Shown in pieces: positions 38,710-48,814 of a DNA stretch of 64,000 nucleotides. The stretch covers positions 1 through 64,000 of the forward strand of contig PWXV01000336.1 in NCBI GenBank assembly GCA_003568415.1, written 5' to 3'. The DNA comes from Ignavibacteriales bacterium. GTDB lineage: Bacteria > Bacteroidota > Ignavibacteria > T3Sed10-11. How positions within the stretch are numbered: the stretch's first letter is position 1; every line of letters begins with the position of its first letter. Made by a program: the position numbers and the translations under genes. The notes beneath the pieces were generated by a model. It ran no database searches. It worked only from the letters and a program-made list of their open reading frames with translations, and was not told where the DNA came from.

Positions 38710-41016
38710 ATGCATTATAGAGCATTACTCTTCATACTCTTCTTATCATTATTTCTCTGTGTAAATGCAGAAGAAAAAGAAAGATTAACCTCGGCAGATT
38801 ATATGAAGGCAGAGCGTTTCCTTTCGTGGAATCTCACCGATAAAATATTTAACGGAAGTGTTTCACCTCATTGGATCGACGATAATCGGTTCTGGTACCG
38901 CAACAGGTTTGATAAAGGACACGAGTTCAAGTATGTAGACCCCGGTGCTGGTACACGACAACGTGCATTTGATCATGAGCGTCTTGCATCAGCATTATCG
39001 GAAGTCGCTGATGATACATATGAACCATATAAACTTCCATTTACTCAGTTTGAATATATTGATGAAGGTCGTTCAATACAATTCCGTGTACGTGGCGATG
39101 AATGGAGGTGCGATATTCAGAATTACACATGTAACGGGCCGTACGAACCCGGGCCCGCTGTTCCGAACTCGGTGCTATCTCCCGATGGCCGGTATGCCGC
39201 ATATATACAGGAGTATAATCTCTGGGTGCGTGATCATGAATCCGGTGAGGATATCCAATTAACAACCGACGGTGAAAAATATTACGGCTATGGTACAGAT
39301 TCGCAGGGATGGACGCGTAGCGACCGGCCGATCCTGCTCTGGTCGCCCGACTCACGAAAGATTGCGACATACCAACTTGATGAGCGCGATGTCGGGAAGA
39401 TGCCGCTTATAGAAATGCACGAGGGGAGACCGGAATTACATTACTGGCCGTATGCTTTGCCCGGTGATACCGTCGTGCCGTTGCACGAACGTGTGGTTAT
39501 TCATATAGACGAGCCGCGTGTTCAACGCCTTGATATGGAACCTGATCAACAGCGTACTTCAAATTGCTGCGGCTTAACCCGGAACGGTGATTGGGGAGAT
39601 ATCGAGTGGAGTGAAGATTCGAATAACCTGGCGTTTGTCTCTACATCACGAGATTACAAGGAAGTAAAACTCCGCGTGGCCAACCCGAATACCGGCGAAG
39701 TCCGTACGGTATATGAAGAGCGTGCCAAAACGTTCTTTGAATCGAATTTGACTTCCCGCGGGAAACCGAACTGGCGTGTGTTTCACGAACGTAATGAATT
39801 TATCTGGTTTACCCGCCGTGATGGCTGGGGACATCTGTATCTGCATGACCTGAATACAGGTGAAAAGAAGAACCGCATTACCTCCGGTGCGTGGAATGTA
39901 GTGGATGTTCTGCATATTGATGAAGGAAATCGAATGTTATATTTTACTGCCGTTGGAAAAGAGGACGACCGTGATCCCTATTACCGTCATTTATATAGAA
40001 TTCGTTTTGACGGCAGCAGATTAACAAAACTATCTCAGGAAGATGCCGATCATACCATATCAGTTTCACCATCCGGTACATACTTTGTTGATTCATACTC
40101 GACATTTGATGAGCCGCCGATCAGTGTTGTTCGAAGACAGGATGGTCGTGTTGTTGTCGGATTGGAAGAAGCGGATATTACACCTTTAGAAGAGATCAAA
40201 TGGCAGGCGCCTGTTCCCTTTACAGCAAAAGCACGTGACGGCGTGAGGGATGTATATGGTGTTATTTTTAAACCATCAGATTTTAATCCCGAAAAAAAAT
40301 ATCCGATTATTAATTCAATCTATCCCGGTCCGCAGGTGGGAAGTGTGGGAACGAGAAGTTTTTCGGTAACCGGTCGCGGGCAAGCTCAGGCACTGGCCGA
40401 GCTCGGGTTTATTGTGGTGCAGATTGATGCAACCGGTACACCGCTGCGATCAAAATCGTTTCATACTGATTGGTATGGCAACATGGGTGACAATGGACTC
40501 GAGGATCAGGTTGCTGCTATGCGGCAGCTTGCTGATCGTTATTCATGGATTGATCTCGACCGCGTAGGAATATACGGTCATTCGGGCGGCGGATATGCAA
40601 CGGCCGGTGCCATGCTGCATTTTCCGGAGTTCTTTAACGTCGGTGTATCAAGTGCGGGAAATCATGATAATCGGGGCTATACATTTTACTGGGGTGAAAA
40701 ATATCAGGGATTGCTCGAGCAAAAACCTGACGGATCAGATAATTATGAGAATCAGGCAAATCACTTGCTTGCAGAAAACCTCAAAGGAAAACTACTGATT
40801 ACTTATGGAACAATGGACTCAAATGTCCATCCCAATATGACACATCTGTTGATTAACGAATTGATCAAGCATAACAAGGATTTTGATGTGATGGTTTTTC
40901 CGAACAGAGGACACGGGTATTTCAACGAACCGTATAACATCCGGATTACATGGGATTATTTTGTCCGTCATTTGCTCGGCAAAGAATCGCCTGCGGGTCA
41001 CAAGATATCGAGGTGA
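38710..41016 (+). CDS. S9 family peptidase (dipeptidyl peptidase IV-like), exported
   Basis: Signal peptide; beta-propeller N-terminus; DLDRVGIYGHSGGGYATAGAMLHFPEFFNVGVSSAG; GTMDSNVHPNMTHLLINELIKHNKDFDVMVFPNRGHGY. Confidence 0.93.
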   Translation: MHYRALLFILFLSLFLCVNAEEKERLTSADYMKAERFLSWNLTDKIFNGSVSPHWIDDNRFWYRNRFDKGHEFKYVDPGAGTRQRAFDHERLASALSEVADDTYEPYKLPFTQFEYIDEGRSIQFRVRGDEWRCDIQNYTCNGPYEPGPAVPNSVLSPDGRYAAYIQEYNLWVRDHESGEDIQLTTDGEKYYGYGTDSQGWTRSDRPILLWSPDSRKIATYQLDERDVGKMPLIEMHEGRPELHYWPYALPGDTVVPLHERVVIHIDEPRVQRLDMEPDQQRTSNCCGLTRNGDWGDIEWSEDSNNLAFVSTSRDYKEVKLRVANPNTGEVRTVYEERAKTFFESNLTSRGKPNWRVFHERNEFIWFTRRDGWGHLYLHDLNTGEKKNRITSGAWNVVDVLHIDEGNRMLYFTAVGKEDDRDPYYRHLYRIRFDGSRLTKLSQEDADHTISVSPSGTYFVDSYSTFDEPPISVVRRQDGRVVVGLEEADITPLEEIKWQAPVPFTAKARDGVRDVYGVIFKPSDFNPEKKYPIINSIYPGPQVGSVGTRSFSVTGRGQAQALAELGFIVVQIDATGTPLRSKSFHTDWYGNMGDNGLEDQVAAMRQLADRYSWIDLDRVGIYGHSGGGYATAGAMLHFPEFFNVGVSSAGNHDNRGYTFYWGEKYQGLLEQKPDGSDNYENQANHLLAENLKGKLLITYGTMDSNVHPNMTHLLINELIKHNKDFDVMVFPNRGHGYFNEPYNIRITWDYFVRHLLGKESPAGHKISR

Positions 41017-41020
41017 AATT

Positions 41021-41051
41021 ATGCGGGGTGGATAAGCATTCTACCCCGCAT
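41021..41051. repeat. hairpin downstream of S9 peptidase gene
   Basis: ATGCGGGGT / ACCCCGCAT, 9-bp stem, 13-nt loop; no clear U tract. Confidence 0.5.
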
Positions 41052-41184
41052 TACAATTCTGTGCGCTAGATCACACACGTACATAACTTTTGGTGCTTCC
41101 CGTCCTTTTGTGATTAAGTTCATATGTTATGAACGGGATTTTATATATTTATTATATGGAATTATTAAGGATGGAGAGGCACCA

Positions 41185-41385
41185 ATGGTACAGATAATGA
41201 AAGAGCATTTTGTGACACAAGCAGCGCGATTAATATACCTTCAAAAATCCGACTATGTAAACGCAATGGTGCGGGCCGGAGTAATAAAGGAACAAAATAA
41301 AGAAAATGAATTGGCTCGTATTCTGGAACGAAGTTTTAAGCTGCAGGGTTTGCAAGTGCCCGAAGAAGTGAAGGCGAAGTTGTAA
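41185..41385 (+). CDS. hypothetical small protein (66 aa; start refined from 41110)
   Basis: ATG at 41185 gives MVQIMKEHFVTQAARLIYLQKSDYVNAMVRAGV...; plausible but no known domain recognised. Confidence 0.4.
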   Translation: MVQIMKEHFVTQAARLIYLQKSDYVNAMVRAGVIKEQNKENELARILERSFKLQGLQVPEEVKAKL

Positions 41386-41581
41386 TGCCACGCTTACTAT
41401 AGAAGTTCTGAGAACGTAATTTTAGCAGATTTTTCCCGAATTCCTTCCAATACGGTGTAAACCACATACCAGATATCATTTCAACTATTATCTTCCTGCA
41501 ATCTGACCCCGGGGAAAATTAGTTGACAATTTTCCGGTTGCAATTAAGGTGATTTATAGCGTATTTTGTGTTTAAAAAACT

Positions 41582-42625
41582 ATGCTCACAACGAAAACAA
41601 TGTACAAAGCCCTCATTAATAAAGATACTTCCTATGATGGGATTTTTTATGCAGCAATAAAAACGACCGGCATATTTTGCAGACCCTCCTGCCGGGCAAA
41701 GAAACCGAAAATAGATAACGTTGAATTTTATAAAACAGCTAAAGAAGCGTTGGAAAGCGGTTATCGACCATGTAAGGTATGTCATCCCCTCGCGAATCCG
41801 AACCAAACTCCAGAGTATATACGTAAGATCCTATATGAGATAGAGAGTAAACCGGGTCTTAAAGTAAAAGACGGCGATTTACGTGCACGAGGTATCGAAC
41901 CGAGCAGAATCAGAAGGTGGTTCCTTAAACATCACCGAATGACGTTCCATGCATACCAGCGATTATATCGCATCAATTCGGCATTCAAGAAAATCCAAAA
42001 CGGTGAATCGGTAACAGGTACTGCCTATGATGCAGGGTACGAATCGTTAAGCGGGTTTGCAGATTCGTTTAAATCAGTTTTCGGTGTATCGCCAAAAAAC
42101 AGCATGGGAAAAAGAATAATCGCCGTGGCGCGAATTGAAACACCTCTTGGCACGATGTTCGCCTGTGCCGTTGAAGAAGGTTTGTGTCTGCTTGAATTCA
42201 CCGACCGGAGGATGCTCGAAAGTGAACTGAAACAGCTTGCGGCAAGGTTAAATGCAGAAATACTTCAGGGATTCAATAACCATCTCGAAACGGTGAGAAA
42301 ACAACTTGATGAATATTTTCAAGGAAATAGAAAGGAGTTTACCGTTCCGCTATTTACTCCGGGGACACCGTTTCAGCAATCGGTATGGGATGCATTAAGA
42401 TCGATTCCCTACGCGCAGACAGTTTCGTATCAACAACAAGCAGAGATGATCGGCAAACCGTCAGCGGTCCGTGCAGTTGCCAACGCGAACGGAATGAATC
42501 GAATAGCAATCATTATTCCGTGCCATAGGGTGATCGGCGCCGACGGTACCCTCACCGGTTACGGCGGCGGGGTATGGAGAAAGAAGTGGCTGCTTGATCA
42601 TGAACGATCGAATCTGGACAAATAA
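41582..42625 (+). CDS. ada: Ada: methylphosphotriester-DNA / O6-methylguanine-DNA methyltransferase and AraC-type regulator
   Basis: FYAAIKTTGIFCRPSCRAKKPKIDNVEFYKTAKEALESGYRPCKVCHP (Cys4 Ada domain), AraC HTH, IIPCHRVIGADGTLTGYGGGVWRKKWLL (MGMT active site). Confidence 0.95.
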   Translation: MLTTKTMYKALINKDTSYDGIFYAAIKTTGIFCRPSCRAKKPKIDNVEFYKTAKEALESGYRPCKVCHPLANPNQTPEYIRKILYEIESKPGLKVKDGDLRARGIEPSRIRRWFLKHHRMTFHAYQRLYRINSAFKKIQNGESVTGTAYDAGYESLSGFADSFKSVFGVSPKNSMGKRIIAVARIETPLGTMFACAVEEGLCLLEFTDRRMLESELKQLAARLNAEILQGFNNHLETVRKQLDEYFQGNRKEFTVPLFTPGTPFQQSVWDALRSIPYAQTVSYQQQAEMIGKPSAVRAVANANGMNRIAIIIPCHRVIGADGTLTGYGGGVWRKKWLLDHERSNLDK

Positions 42626-42650
42626 TTTCTGAAAGGATTTTTAATCTGTC

Positions 42651-43082
42651 ATGAAATATCTATTATTTGCTATTTGTATGAATATTGTATTGAGTTTATT
42701 TCCGTATTCCGAAATAAATGCACAGACAATCTACAATGATCAGGGAAATCTGACAAATATGGAAAAATCAAACAGTCCACCTCATGGGAGGTTCGGTAAA
42801 TTAACGGCACAATCCGGTAGAGCCGACGAGCTTTTAGATATCATTTTGAAAGCTGCGGAAGCGGTATCCCAAGCCGAAGGATGCATGAAATATATAATCG
42901 GGAGAGATGAACAAAACGAAAATATTATCTGGATTTATGAAGTTTGGACATCAAAAGAGCATCATCGAAATTCGCTGAAACTTGAAAACGTCAGGGAGTT
43001 AATAACGCAGGCAATACCGATGCTGGAAGGGCAACCGGAAGCGGGAGTTACATTCGAAGTAATAGGAGGAATCGGAATTTAA
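42651..43082 (+). CDS. antibiotic biosynthesis monooxygenase (ABM)-like protein with N-terminal signal peptide
   Basis: MKYLLFAICMNIVLSLFPYSEINAQ signal; RFGKLTAQSGRADELLDIILKAAEAVSQAEGCMKYIIGRDEQNENIIWIYEVWTSKEHHRNSL. Confidence 0.82.
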   Translation: MKYLLFAICMNIVLSLFPYSEINAQTIYNDQGNLTNMEKSNSPPHGRFGKLTAQSGRADELLDIILKAAEAVSQAEGCMKYIIGRDEQNENIIWIYEVWTSKEHHRNSLKLENVRELITQAIPMLEGQPEAGVTFEVIGGIGI

Positions 43083-44038
43083 TGAGAGACGGAGCAGCAA
43101 CGGGGACGGCAGAAATCGAGTATGCCAGTCAGTCTATGAGGATCGTTTCAGCATTCGCAGCGATTTATTTGATCTGGGGATCGACATACCTCGCAATCCG
43201 TTATGCGGTCGAAACGATCCCTCCGTTTTTTATGATCGGAACGCGGTCGATTTTTGCGGGAGCTCTATTATTGCTCTGGAGTTATTTACGCCGTGATGCA
43301 CGCATCCGGATCGCGCATATTCCGTCTTTGATAGTCACAGGCGGGTTGTTCTTTTTGATGGGGCACGGAGCGCTTGCATGGGCGGAAGAACGTATCCCCT
43401 CCGGGATTGCGGCATTGATCGTTGCTTCGCTTCCGTTCTGGATGGTATTTTTGGATAGAGTGTCAAGCTCAAGTTCTCGTATCGGGTTGAGTACGGTGAC
43501 GGGTTTGATACTCGGAATCTGTGCAATGGTTCTTTTATTTTCTCCCCGTATCTCGGTTACGGAAGGAGAACTCGATCTAATCCGCACAGGCGCTCTTCTG
43601 GCCGGCGTATGTGCATGGGCGGTGGCTTCGGTTTATTCACGCTCTGCAAATTTGCCGGAATCACCGATTGCAACAGCCGGCGGTTCATTATTGACCGGCG
43701 GAATATTATTAATGATATTCGGCTTTATTGTCGGCGAACCTGCACGGCTGGTCATTGCGGACGTCACGGTTCGATCATTTTTGTCGCTCGGCTATCTTAT
43801 CGTCTTTGGCTCGGTGATCGCATTTACCGCATATATCTGGCTCCTCTCGAAGACATCTGCGGCAAGGGTATCGACATACGCATTCGTAAATCCGGTCATT
43901 GCGGTTGTGATCGGGTGGTCGGTTGGAGGTGAGAGATTTACGGCGAATATAATTCTTGTAACGATTATGATTGTCCTTGCAATTTACTTTATTTTATCAG
44001 ATAAATTTCACTCCACAGACGCTAAACGTGATTTATAA
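43082..44038 (+). CDS. EamA/DMT family transporter
   Basis: About 10 hydrophobic segments; YLIWGSTYLAIRYAVETIPPFFMIGTRSIFAGALLLLWSY; second half LGYLIVFGSVIAFTAYIWLL...YAFVNPVIAVVIGW. Confidence 0.92.
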   Translation: MRDGAATGTAEIEYASQSMRIVSAFAAIYLIWGSTYLAIRYAVETIPPFFMIGTRSIFAGALLLLWSYLRRDARIRIAHIPSLIVTGGLFFLMGHGALAWAEERIPSGIAALIVASLPFWMVFLDRVSSSSSRIGLSTVTGLILGICAMVLLFSPRISVTEGELDLIRTGALLAGVCAWAVASVYSRSANLPESPIATAGGSLLTGGILLMIFGFIVGEPARLVIADVTVRSFLSLGYLIVFGSVIAFTAYIWLLSKTSAARVSTYAFVNPVIAVVIGWSVGGERFTANIILVTIMIVLAIYFILSDKFHSTDAKRDL

Positions 44039-44089
44039 ATAATACAATACCTCTATAACCGGTGAAAGAAATTTTAAAGGTCAGAATCA

Positions 44090-44908
44090 ATGAAGACAAA
44101 AAGAGAAAAGGCAAAATTTTTCCGTGATTTACACAATCGGGAAAGAGCGTTTATCGTTCCGAATCCCTGGGATATCGGATCCGCACGCGTGATGGCTGCA
44201 CTCGGTTTTGAGGCATTGGCAACAACCAGTTCGGGATTTGCCTACTCGTTAGGCCGGATAGACGGGACTGTTGGTTTCGATGAGATTACCGATCATTGTC
44301 GTACGATCAGTAATGCCGTTCCCCTCCCGGTAAGTGCCGATCTTGAGAATTGTTACGCCGATGCCCCTGAAGAAGTCCCGCGCGCGATCGTGATGGCTGC
44401 TGAGGCAGGTGTTGTTGGCGGCTCGATCGAAGACTATACCGGTGATGATGGGAAACCTATCTATGATTTTGATCTGGCTGTCGAGCGGGTTCATGCGGCT
44501 GTCGAAGCTGCACGATCGCTTGATTTTCCGTTTACATTGACGGCGCGATCCGAAAATCTGTTTCGGGGAATTAATGATCTCGAAGATACGATTTGCCGCC
44601 TTCAGGCATATGAGAAAGCAGGTGCGGACGTACTTTATGCTCCCGGTCTGAAAACACTCAATGAGGTAAAACTTGTTATCGATTCTGTGAACAAGCCATT
44701 GAATGTTCTCGCAACTCAAATTCCCGGAATTACTATAAATGAATTGAGCGATGTCGGTGTTAAGCGCGTAAGTATAGGAGGGACACTGGCATGGTCTGCT
44801 GTTTCTGCCATCGTACTTGCCGGAAAAGAAATGTTGGAGAATGGATCTTTTAAGTGGACTGCTGAAGCATTATCAAGCAATGAAATAAAAAAATTGTTGA
44901 ATTCGTAG
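44090..44908 (+). CDS. isocitrate lyase/phosphoenolpyruvate mutase family protein
   Basis: FIVPNPWDIGSARVMAALGFEALATTSSGFAYSLGR, PLPVSADLENCYADAPEEV, GGSIEDYTGDDGKPIYD, LTARSENLFRG. Confidence 0.92.
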   Translation: MKTKREKAKFFRDLHNRERAFIVPNPWDIGSARVMAALGFEALATTSSGFAYSLGRIDGTVGFDEITDHCRTISNAVPLPVSADLENCYADAPEEVPRAIVMAAEAGVVGGSIEDYTGDDGKPIYDFDLAVERVHAAVEAARSLDFPFTLTARSENLFRGINDLEDTICRLQAYEKAGADVLYAPGLKTLNEVKLVIDSVNKPLNVLATQIPGITINELSDVGVKRVSIGGTLAWSAVSAIVLAGKEMLENGSFKWTAEALSSNEIKKLLNS

Positions 44909-44937
44909 TTTCAACATTCACAAAGGGAGGATAAACT

Positions 44938-45321
44938 ATGCACGGAACATTCGTATGGAACGAACTTGCCGCAACCGATGTAGATAAAGCAAAGGCATTT
45001 TATGCTGAAACCTTCGGTTGGGAATATGAAGAATTCCAGCTTCCGAACGGAATTTACTGGGTTGCAAGATCAAATGGAGAATTGGTCGGCGGAATAGGAG
45101 ATATAAACACCGTTGCCGGTTATGGAACGAACACCTCGACATGGTTCAGTTTTATAGAAGTCGATAATGTCGATGCACGTCTTGAAAAAGCGCTTTCTCT
45201 TGGAGCGGAAATTATACAACCGGCTGAGAATGTGCCGAATGTAGGAAGAGTTGCTATCCTGCGTGACCCGGCGAGAGCCACCATTGGATTGATGACATCG
45301 ATAAAAGATGCATCGGAGTGA
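44938..45321 (+). CDS. VOC (glyoxalase/bleomycin resistance) family protein
   Basis: GTFVWNELAATDVDKAKAFYAETFGWEYEE...; second half VDNVDARLEKALSLGAEIIQPAENVPNVGRVAILRDPARATIGLM. Confidence 0.9.
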   Translation: MHGTFVWNELAATDVDKAKAFYAETFGWEYEEFQLPNGIYWVARSNGELVGGIGDINTVAGYGTNTSTWFSFIEVDNVDARLEKALSLGAEIIQPAENVPNVGRVAILRDPARATIGLMTSIKDASE

Positions 45322-45322
45322 T

Positions 45323-45703
45323 ATGTACTATGTAGTAAAATCTGCAAGGATTATTCTCGGGTTAATATTTTTAATCTTTGGATTGAACGGTTTCTATACT
45401 TTCATCCCCGTGCCGGAATTTCATCCGTTTATGAAAATCCTTGTTGATAGCGGATATATATATTTGATAAAAGCGGTAGAAGTAACTGCGGGAATTCTCT
45501 TGCTGATTAACCGGTTCGTCCTGCTGGCATTGCTGCTGCTCGCTATGGATATTGTCAATATAACCGCATATCATCTCCTGCTCGATCCGCGAAACTGGAT
45601 CGTTGTTCCCGTTATTATTACCTTGTGGATTATTTTGTTTGTCAATTACAAAGATTCATTTAAACCGTTATTAAGTGTAAAAGCGCTGGGAAAATATAGT
45701 TGA
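45323..45703 (+). CDS. DoxX-like membrane protein (start refined from 45308)
   Basis: Four TM segments; SARIILGLIFLIFGLNGFYTFIPVPEFHP...; KAVEVTAGILLLINRFVLLALLLLAMDIVNI. Confidence 0.75.
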   Translation: MYYVVKSARIILGLIFLIFGLNGFYTFIPVPEFHPFMKILVDSGYIYLIKAVEVTAGILLLINRFVLLALLLLAMDIVNITAYHLLLDPRNWIVVPVIITLWIILFVNYKDSFKPLLSVKALGKYS

Positions 45704-45716
45704 ATTATTTTGTTCT

Positions 45717-46127
45717 ATGGAAAAATCAAGTTTGCAAGATATTATTAAATCAAGTCCGGTTTTAGTTCATAAAGAGCGGTATGCGTATCTTCGCACTAAT
45801 CAAGTACCGGCAGGTGAACATTTTGTTATTGCAAAGGATGCAGACGAGGTAACGGTCGTTACACCTGAACAGCAGGTTGCGAAAGTTCAATATACTGCAA
45901 TTGAAAAATGGTTTACGCTGATAGAGATTAGGGTAACAAAGCCGTTTTCTGGTCCCAGGTTTATTGCCGGAATTACGAACGCAATAGCAGAAAAAGATAT
46001 CGATGTGCTCATCGTTTCAACATTTTCGAAAGATTATGTACTTGTACGGCAGGACGATACCGCGATAACGGTTGAGGCATTACGAAAACTTGGATTTCTT
46101 GTAGAATATAGTACTTCACAAAATTAA
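45717..46127 (+). CDS. ACT domain-containing protein
   Basis: EKWFTLIEIRVTKPFSGPRFIAGITNAIAEKDIDVLIVSTFSKDYVLVRQDDTAITVEALRKLGF, ACT_7/CASTOR-like. Confidence 0.8.
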   Translation: MEKSSLQDIIKSSPVLVHKERYAYLRTNQVPAGEHFVIAKDADEVTVVTPEQQVAKVQYTAIEKWFTLIEIRVTKPFSGPRFIAGITNAIAEKDIDVLIVSTFSKDYVLVRQDDTAITVEALRKLGFLVEYSTSQN

Positions 46128-46173
46128 TTGTAGGCTCATAAGAATTGTGCTGCTAATTCCTGAATGAATATAA

Positions 46174-46671
46174 TTGTGGATTGATTTTATGGGTACGTCT
46201 ATTGAACCAATCAGAAAAACAGTAACTGTACAGGTACCGGTAAAAGAAGCGTTTTCTTTCTTTATCGATAAACTATCCGAATGGTGGCCTGCGGAGTATA
46301 CCTGGTCACAAAACGTGCTCGAACATATCGCCATTACACCTCGCAAAAACGGTCGATGTTACGAAAGTGGACCCCATGGTTTTGAGTGTGATTGGGGAAG
46401 AGTACTTGAATATGATCCGCCTGACCGTGTTGTCTTTACCTGGCAGATAAGTCCCCGTCGTGAACCGGAGCCGAATCCCGATAAGGCGAGTGAAGTTGAA
46501 GTGCAGTTCAAGGCTTCGGGCGAAGCCGGAACGCTTGTTGAGCTGGAACACCGTAATATCGAACGACATGGTGACGGTGCCGAAGAGTATTTCAAAGGTT
46601 TGAATTCACCGATGGGATGGGAGTATATGCTCGATAAATATGTAACGCGACTCGCTGAGTCGCGGAATTAA
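46174..46671 (+). CDS. SRPBCC / AHSA1 family protein
   Basis: IRKTVTVQVPVKEAFSFFIDKLSEWWP, GRVLEYDPPDRVVFTWQISP, GTLVELEHRNIERHGDG. Alternative start MGTSIEP at 46189. Confidence 0.88.
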   Translation: MWIDFMGTSIEPIRKTVTVQVPVKEAFSFFIDKLSEWWPAEYTWSQNVLEHIAITPRKNGRCYESGPHGFECDWGRVLEYDPPDRVVFTWQISPRREPEPNPDKASEVEVQFKASGEAGTLVELEHRNIERHGDGAEEYFKGLNSPMGWEYMLDKYVTRLAESRN

Positions 46672-46698
46672 TAACGAACAAATCTTAAGGAACGAGTA

Positions 46699-47157
46699 AT
46701 GAATTTAGATCATTTGTACTATCAATTTCACCTCACCTCAAAAGCCCTTGAATACAATCTCGAAGGAATCAGTGATGAAGAAGCACTTGACCAACCGGGT
46801 AATGGAGGAAATTGCATCAATTGGTTGGTCGGGCATATCATAGCATCTCGTGACACATACTATATGCAGCTCGGACGTGATGCTCTGTTGCCGGAATCAA
46901 AACGTGAAAGATATGACCGGGGAAGCCAACCCGTATCAGCCGGTGATGAGATATATCGGCTCTCTGAGTTGTTTCAATATTTCGAAAAATCGAATAAAAC
47001 ATTCCAGGATTTATTTGAAAATTTTAGTGAGAAGCGTATTACCTTATCAAGCGAACAAGTTAATGAACTTGCCGGTATCTTATTCCACGAGGCGTACCAT
47101 GTCGGTCAGGTTGCAATTGTCAGACGAACACTCGGTAAAGAAGGAGTTATTAAATGA
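46699..47157 (+). CDS. DinB family protein
   Basis: NCINWLVGHIIASRDTYYMQLG and C-terminal FHEAYHVGQVAIVRRTLGKEG: DinB four-helix metal site pattern (His...HxxxH). Confidence 0.85.
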   Translation: MNLDHLYYQFHLTSKALEYNLEGISDEEALDQPGNGGNCINWLVGHIIASRDTYYMQLGRDALLPESKRERYDRGSQPVSAGDEIYRLSELFQYFEKSNKTFQDLFENFSEKRITLSSEQVNELAGILFHEAYHVGQVAIVRRTLGKEGVIK

Positions 47158-47735
47158 AACGAATAGTGGTTTATTGCGCATCGAGTTCAAGAGTTAATGA
47201 GCAGTACTTTATGTATACCGGATTATTAAGTGAATTTCTCGTGAAAAATAATTATGAGGTGGTCTACGGAGGCGGCGCCGTCGGTCTGATGGGAAAACTG
47301 GCAGATACCGTACTCGAGCACGGGGGAACAATAACCGGTGTTATTCCATATTTTATGAGCGACCGCGAATGGGCGCATACCGGACTGAGCAAGTTACTGT
47401 ATGTGAATACTATGCATGAACGAAAACATAAAATGCTGGAAAACACCGACGGTTTGATTGCATTGCCGGGAGGTACCGGAACACTTGAAGAATTGCTGGA
47501 AGCCATAACATTGAAGCGATTGGGCCTGTATACCAAACCTATCGTCATTCTCAATACGAACAATTATTATGATCCCTTAAAAAAGATGTTTGAGAAATGT
47601 ATGCACGAAAACTTTATGAACGATAAACACCGGTTAATGTGGAAGTTTGTCGATACACCGGAAGAGGTGGTTACCGCACTCAATGAAGTACCATCGTGGG
47701 ACAGTAATGCTATTGATTATGCTGTTGTGAAATAG
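47154..47735 (+). CDS. LOG family / TIGR00730 Rossmann-fold protein
   Basis: YGGGAVGLMGKLADTVLEHGGTITGVIP, MHERKHKMLENTDGLIALPGGTGTLEELLEAITLKRLGLYTKPIVILN. Confidence 0.95.
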   Translation: MKRIVVYCASSSRVNEQYFMYTGLLSEFLVKNNYEVVYGGGAVGLMGKLADTVLEHGGTITGVIPYFMSDREWAHTGLSKLLYVNTMHERKHKMLENTDGLIALPGGTGTLEELLEAITLKRLGLYTKPIVILNTNNYYDPLKKMFEKCMHENFMNDKHRLMWKFVDTPEEVVTALNEVPSWDSNAIDYAVVK

Positions 47736-48128
47736 GTGTGTTCATTAATAAGAAGACATTACCGTGATGCCGTCAAAGCCGGATATGCAAACAAAAGGAA
47801 ATTATTACAAGATCTGGCTCAATACCGCAGCGGAGAATTATATAAAATCGAGATTGTGTACCTCGGAAAAGATGAACGAGATACTCTCCGACAGAAGCGT
47901 TCAGTTACGAGAAAAGAACTAACTGAAATCCGCAGAAAACTCGACCGGTATGATTCTGCAAGTAAAAGGAGAGAATGGACTATAAAAATATTGCAGCTTC
48001 TCGATGCATATCCCGGACTGCGGGCAGCTGAACTTGCCGGACATATTGATGCTCCGGTAGATTGGTTCAAAAGAAATGTCAGCAAACTAAAAGAACTTGG
48101 CTTAACTGAAAGTCTTAAACAGGGATAA
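47736..48128 (+). CDS. hypothetical protein, possible C-terminal winged helix (GTG start)
   Basis: 130 aa basic ORF directly abutting the LOG gene stop; LLDAYPGLRAAELAGHIDAPVDWFKRNVSKLKELGLTES resembles a wHTH. Confidence 0.6.
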   Translation: MCSLIRRHYRDAVKAGYANKRKLLQDLAQYRSGELYKIEIVYLGKDERDTLRQKRSVTRKELTEIRRKLDRYDSASKRREWTIKILQLLDAYPGLRAAELAGHIDAPVDWFKRNVSKLKELGLTESLKQG

Positions 48129-48200
48129 CGATTATCGGCCCGGGGCAAAACAGTGTTAAAGAAATTACTTGCAAACGCAAAATAAAATTGGGAGGATGTA

Positions 48201-48713
48201 ATGTCGATTCAAACTAACAATATTTTCTTTGCAGACCTTGAACAAGAACTTAATACAACTCGAGCACTTCTCGAAGCGGTACCGGAAGAACATTTCGAAT
48301 GGAAACCCCATCAGAAGTCGTTTTCACTCGGAGAACTCGCAGTCCATATCGCTAATTTACTATACTGGCAGAAAAACATTCTCGAAGACGATTCATACGA
48401 TCTCCAATCACCAGAAGCACAGGAAGCGGCACGTCTGACAAATCCTTCATCCAATAAAGAATTGCTTGAGAGATTCGATAAAAATTTAGAGCATTTACAA
48501 ATTGCATTGCAAAGTTTTGATGAAACTGCAATGCAAAAACCGTGGTCGTTAAAATATGGAAATCATACGGTTTTAACCCAACCGAAAGGTATCGTGTTTA
48601 GAAATATCGGTATCAGTCATATGATTCATCATCGCGGACAGTTGAGTGTGTATCTCCGGCTGCTGGATGTACCGCTTCCAAAATTATACGGCCCTACTGC
48701 TGATACACAGTGA
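48201..48713 (+). CDS. DinB family protein (second copy)
   Basis: FEWKPHQKSFSLGELAVHIANLLYW ... NIGISHMIHHRGQLSVYLRLLDVPLPKLYGPTAD. Confidence 0.9.
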   Translation: MSIQTNNIFFADLEQELNTTRALLEAVPEEHFEWKPHQKSFSLGELAVHIANLLYWQKNILEDDSYDLQSPEAQEAARLTNPSSNKELLERFDKNLEHLQIALQSFDETAMQKPWSLKYGNHTVLTQPKGIVFRNIGISHMIHHRGQLSVYLRLLDVPLPKLYGPTADTQ

Positions 48714-48814
48714 TTTCCGGTAATTGTGACTAATCGTATAAGTACGGTTTAAATATATGGAGACTTTAACGACTCAGTTGCATATTTTTTTGAAATTGTG
48801 TATGATATTTTTAA

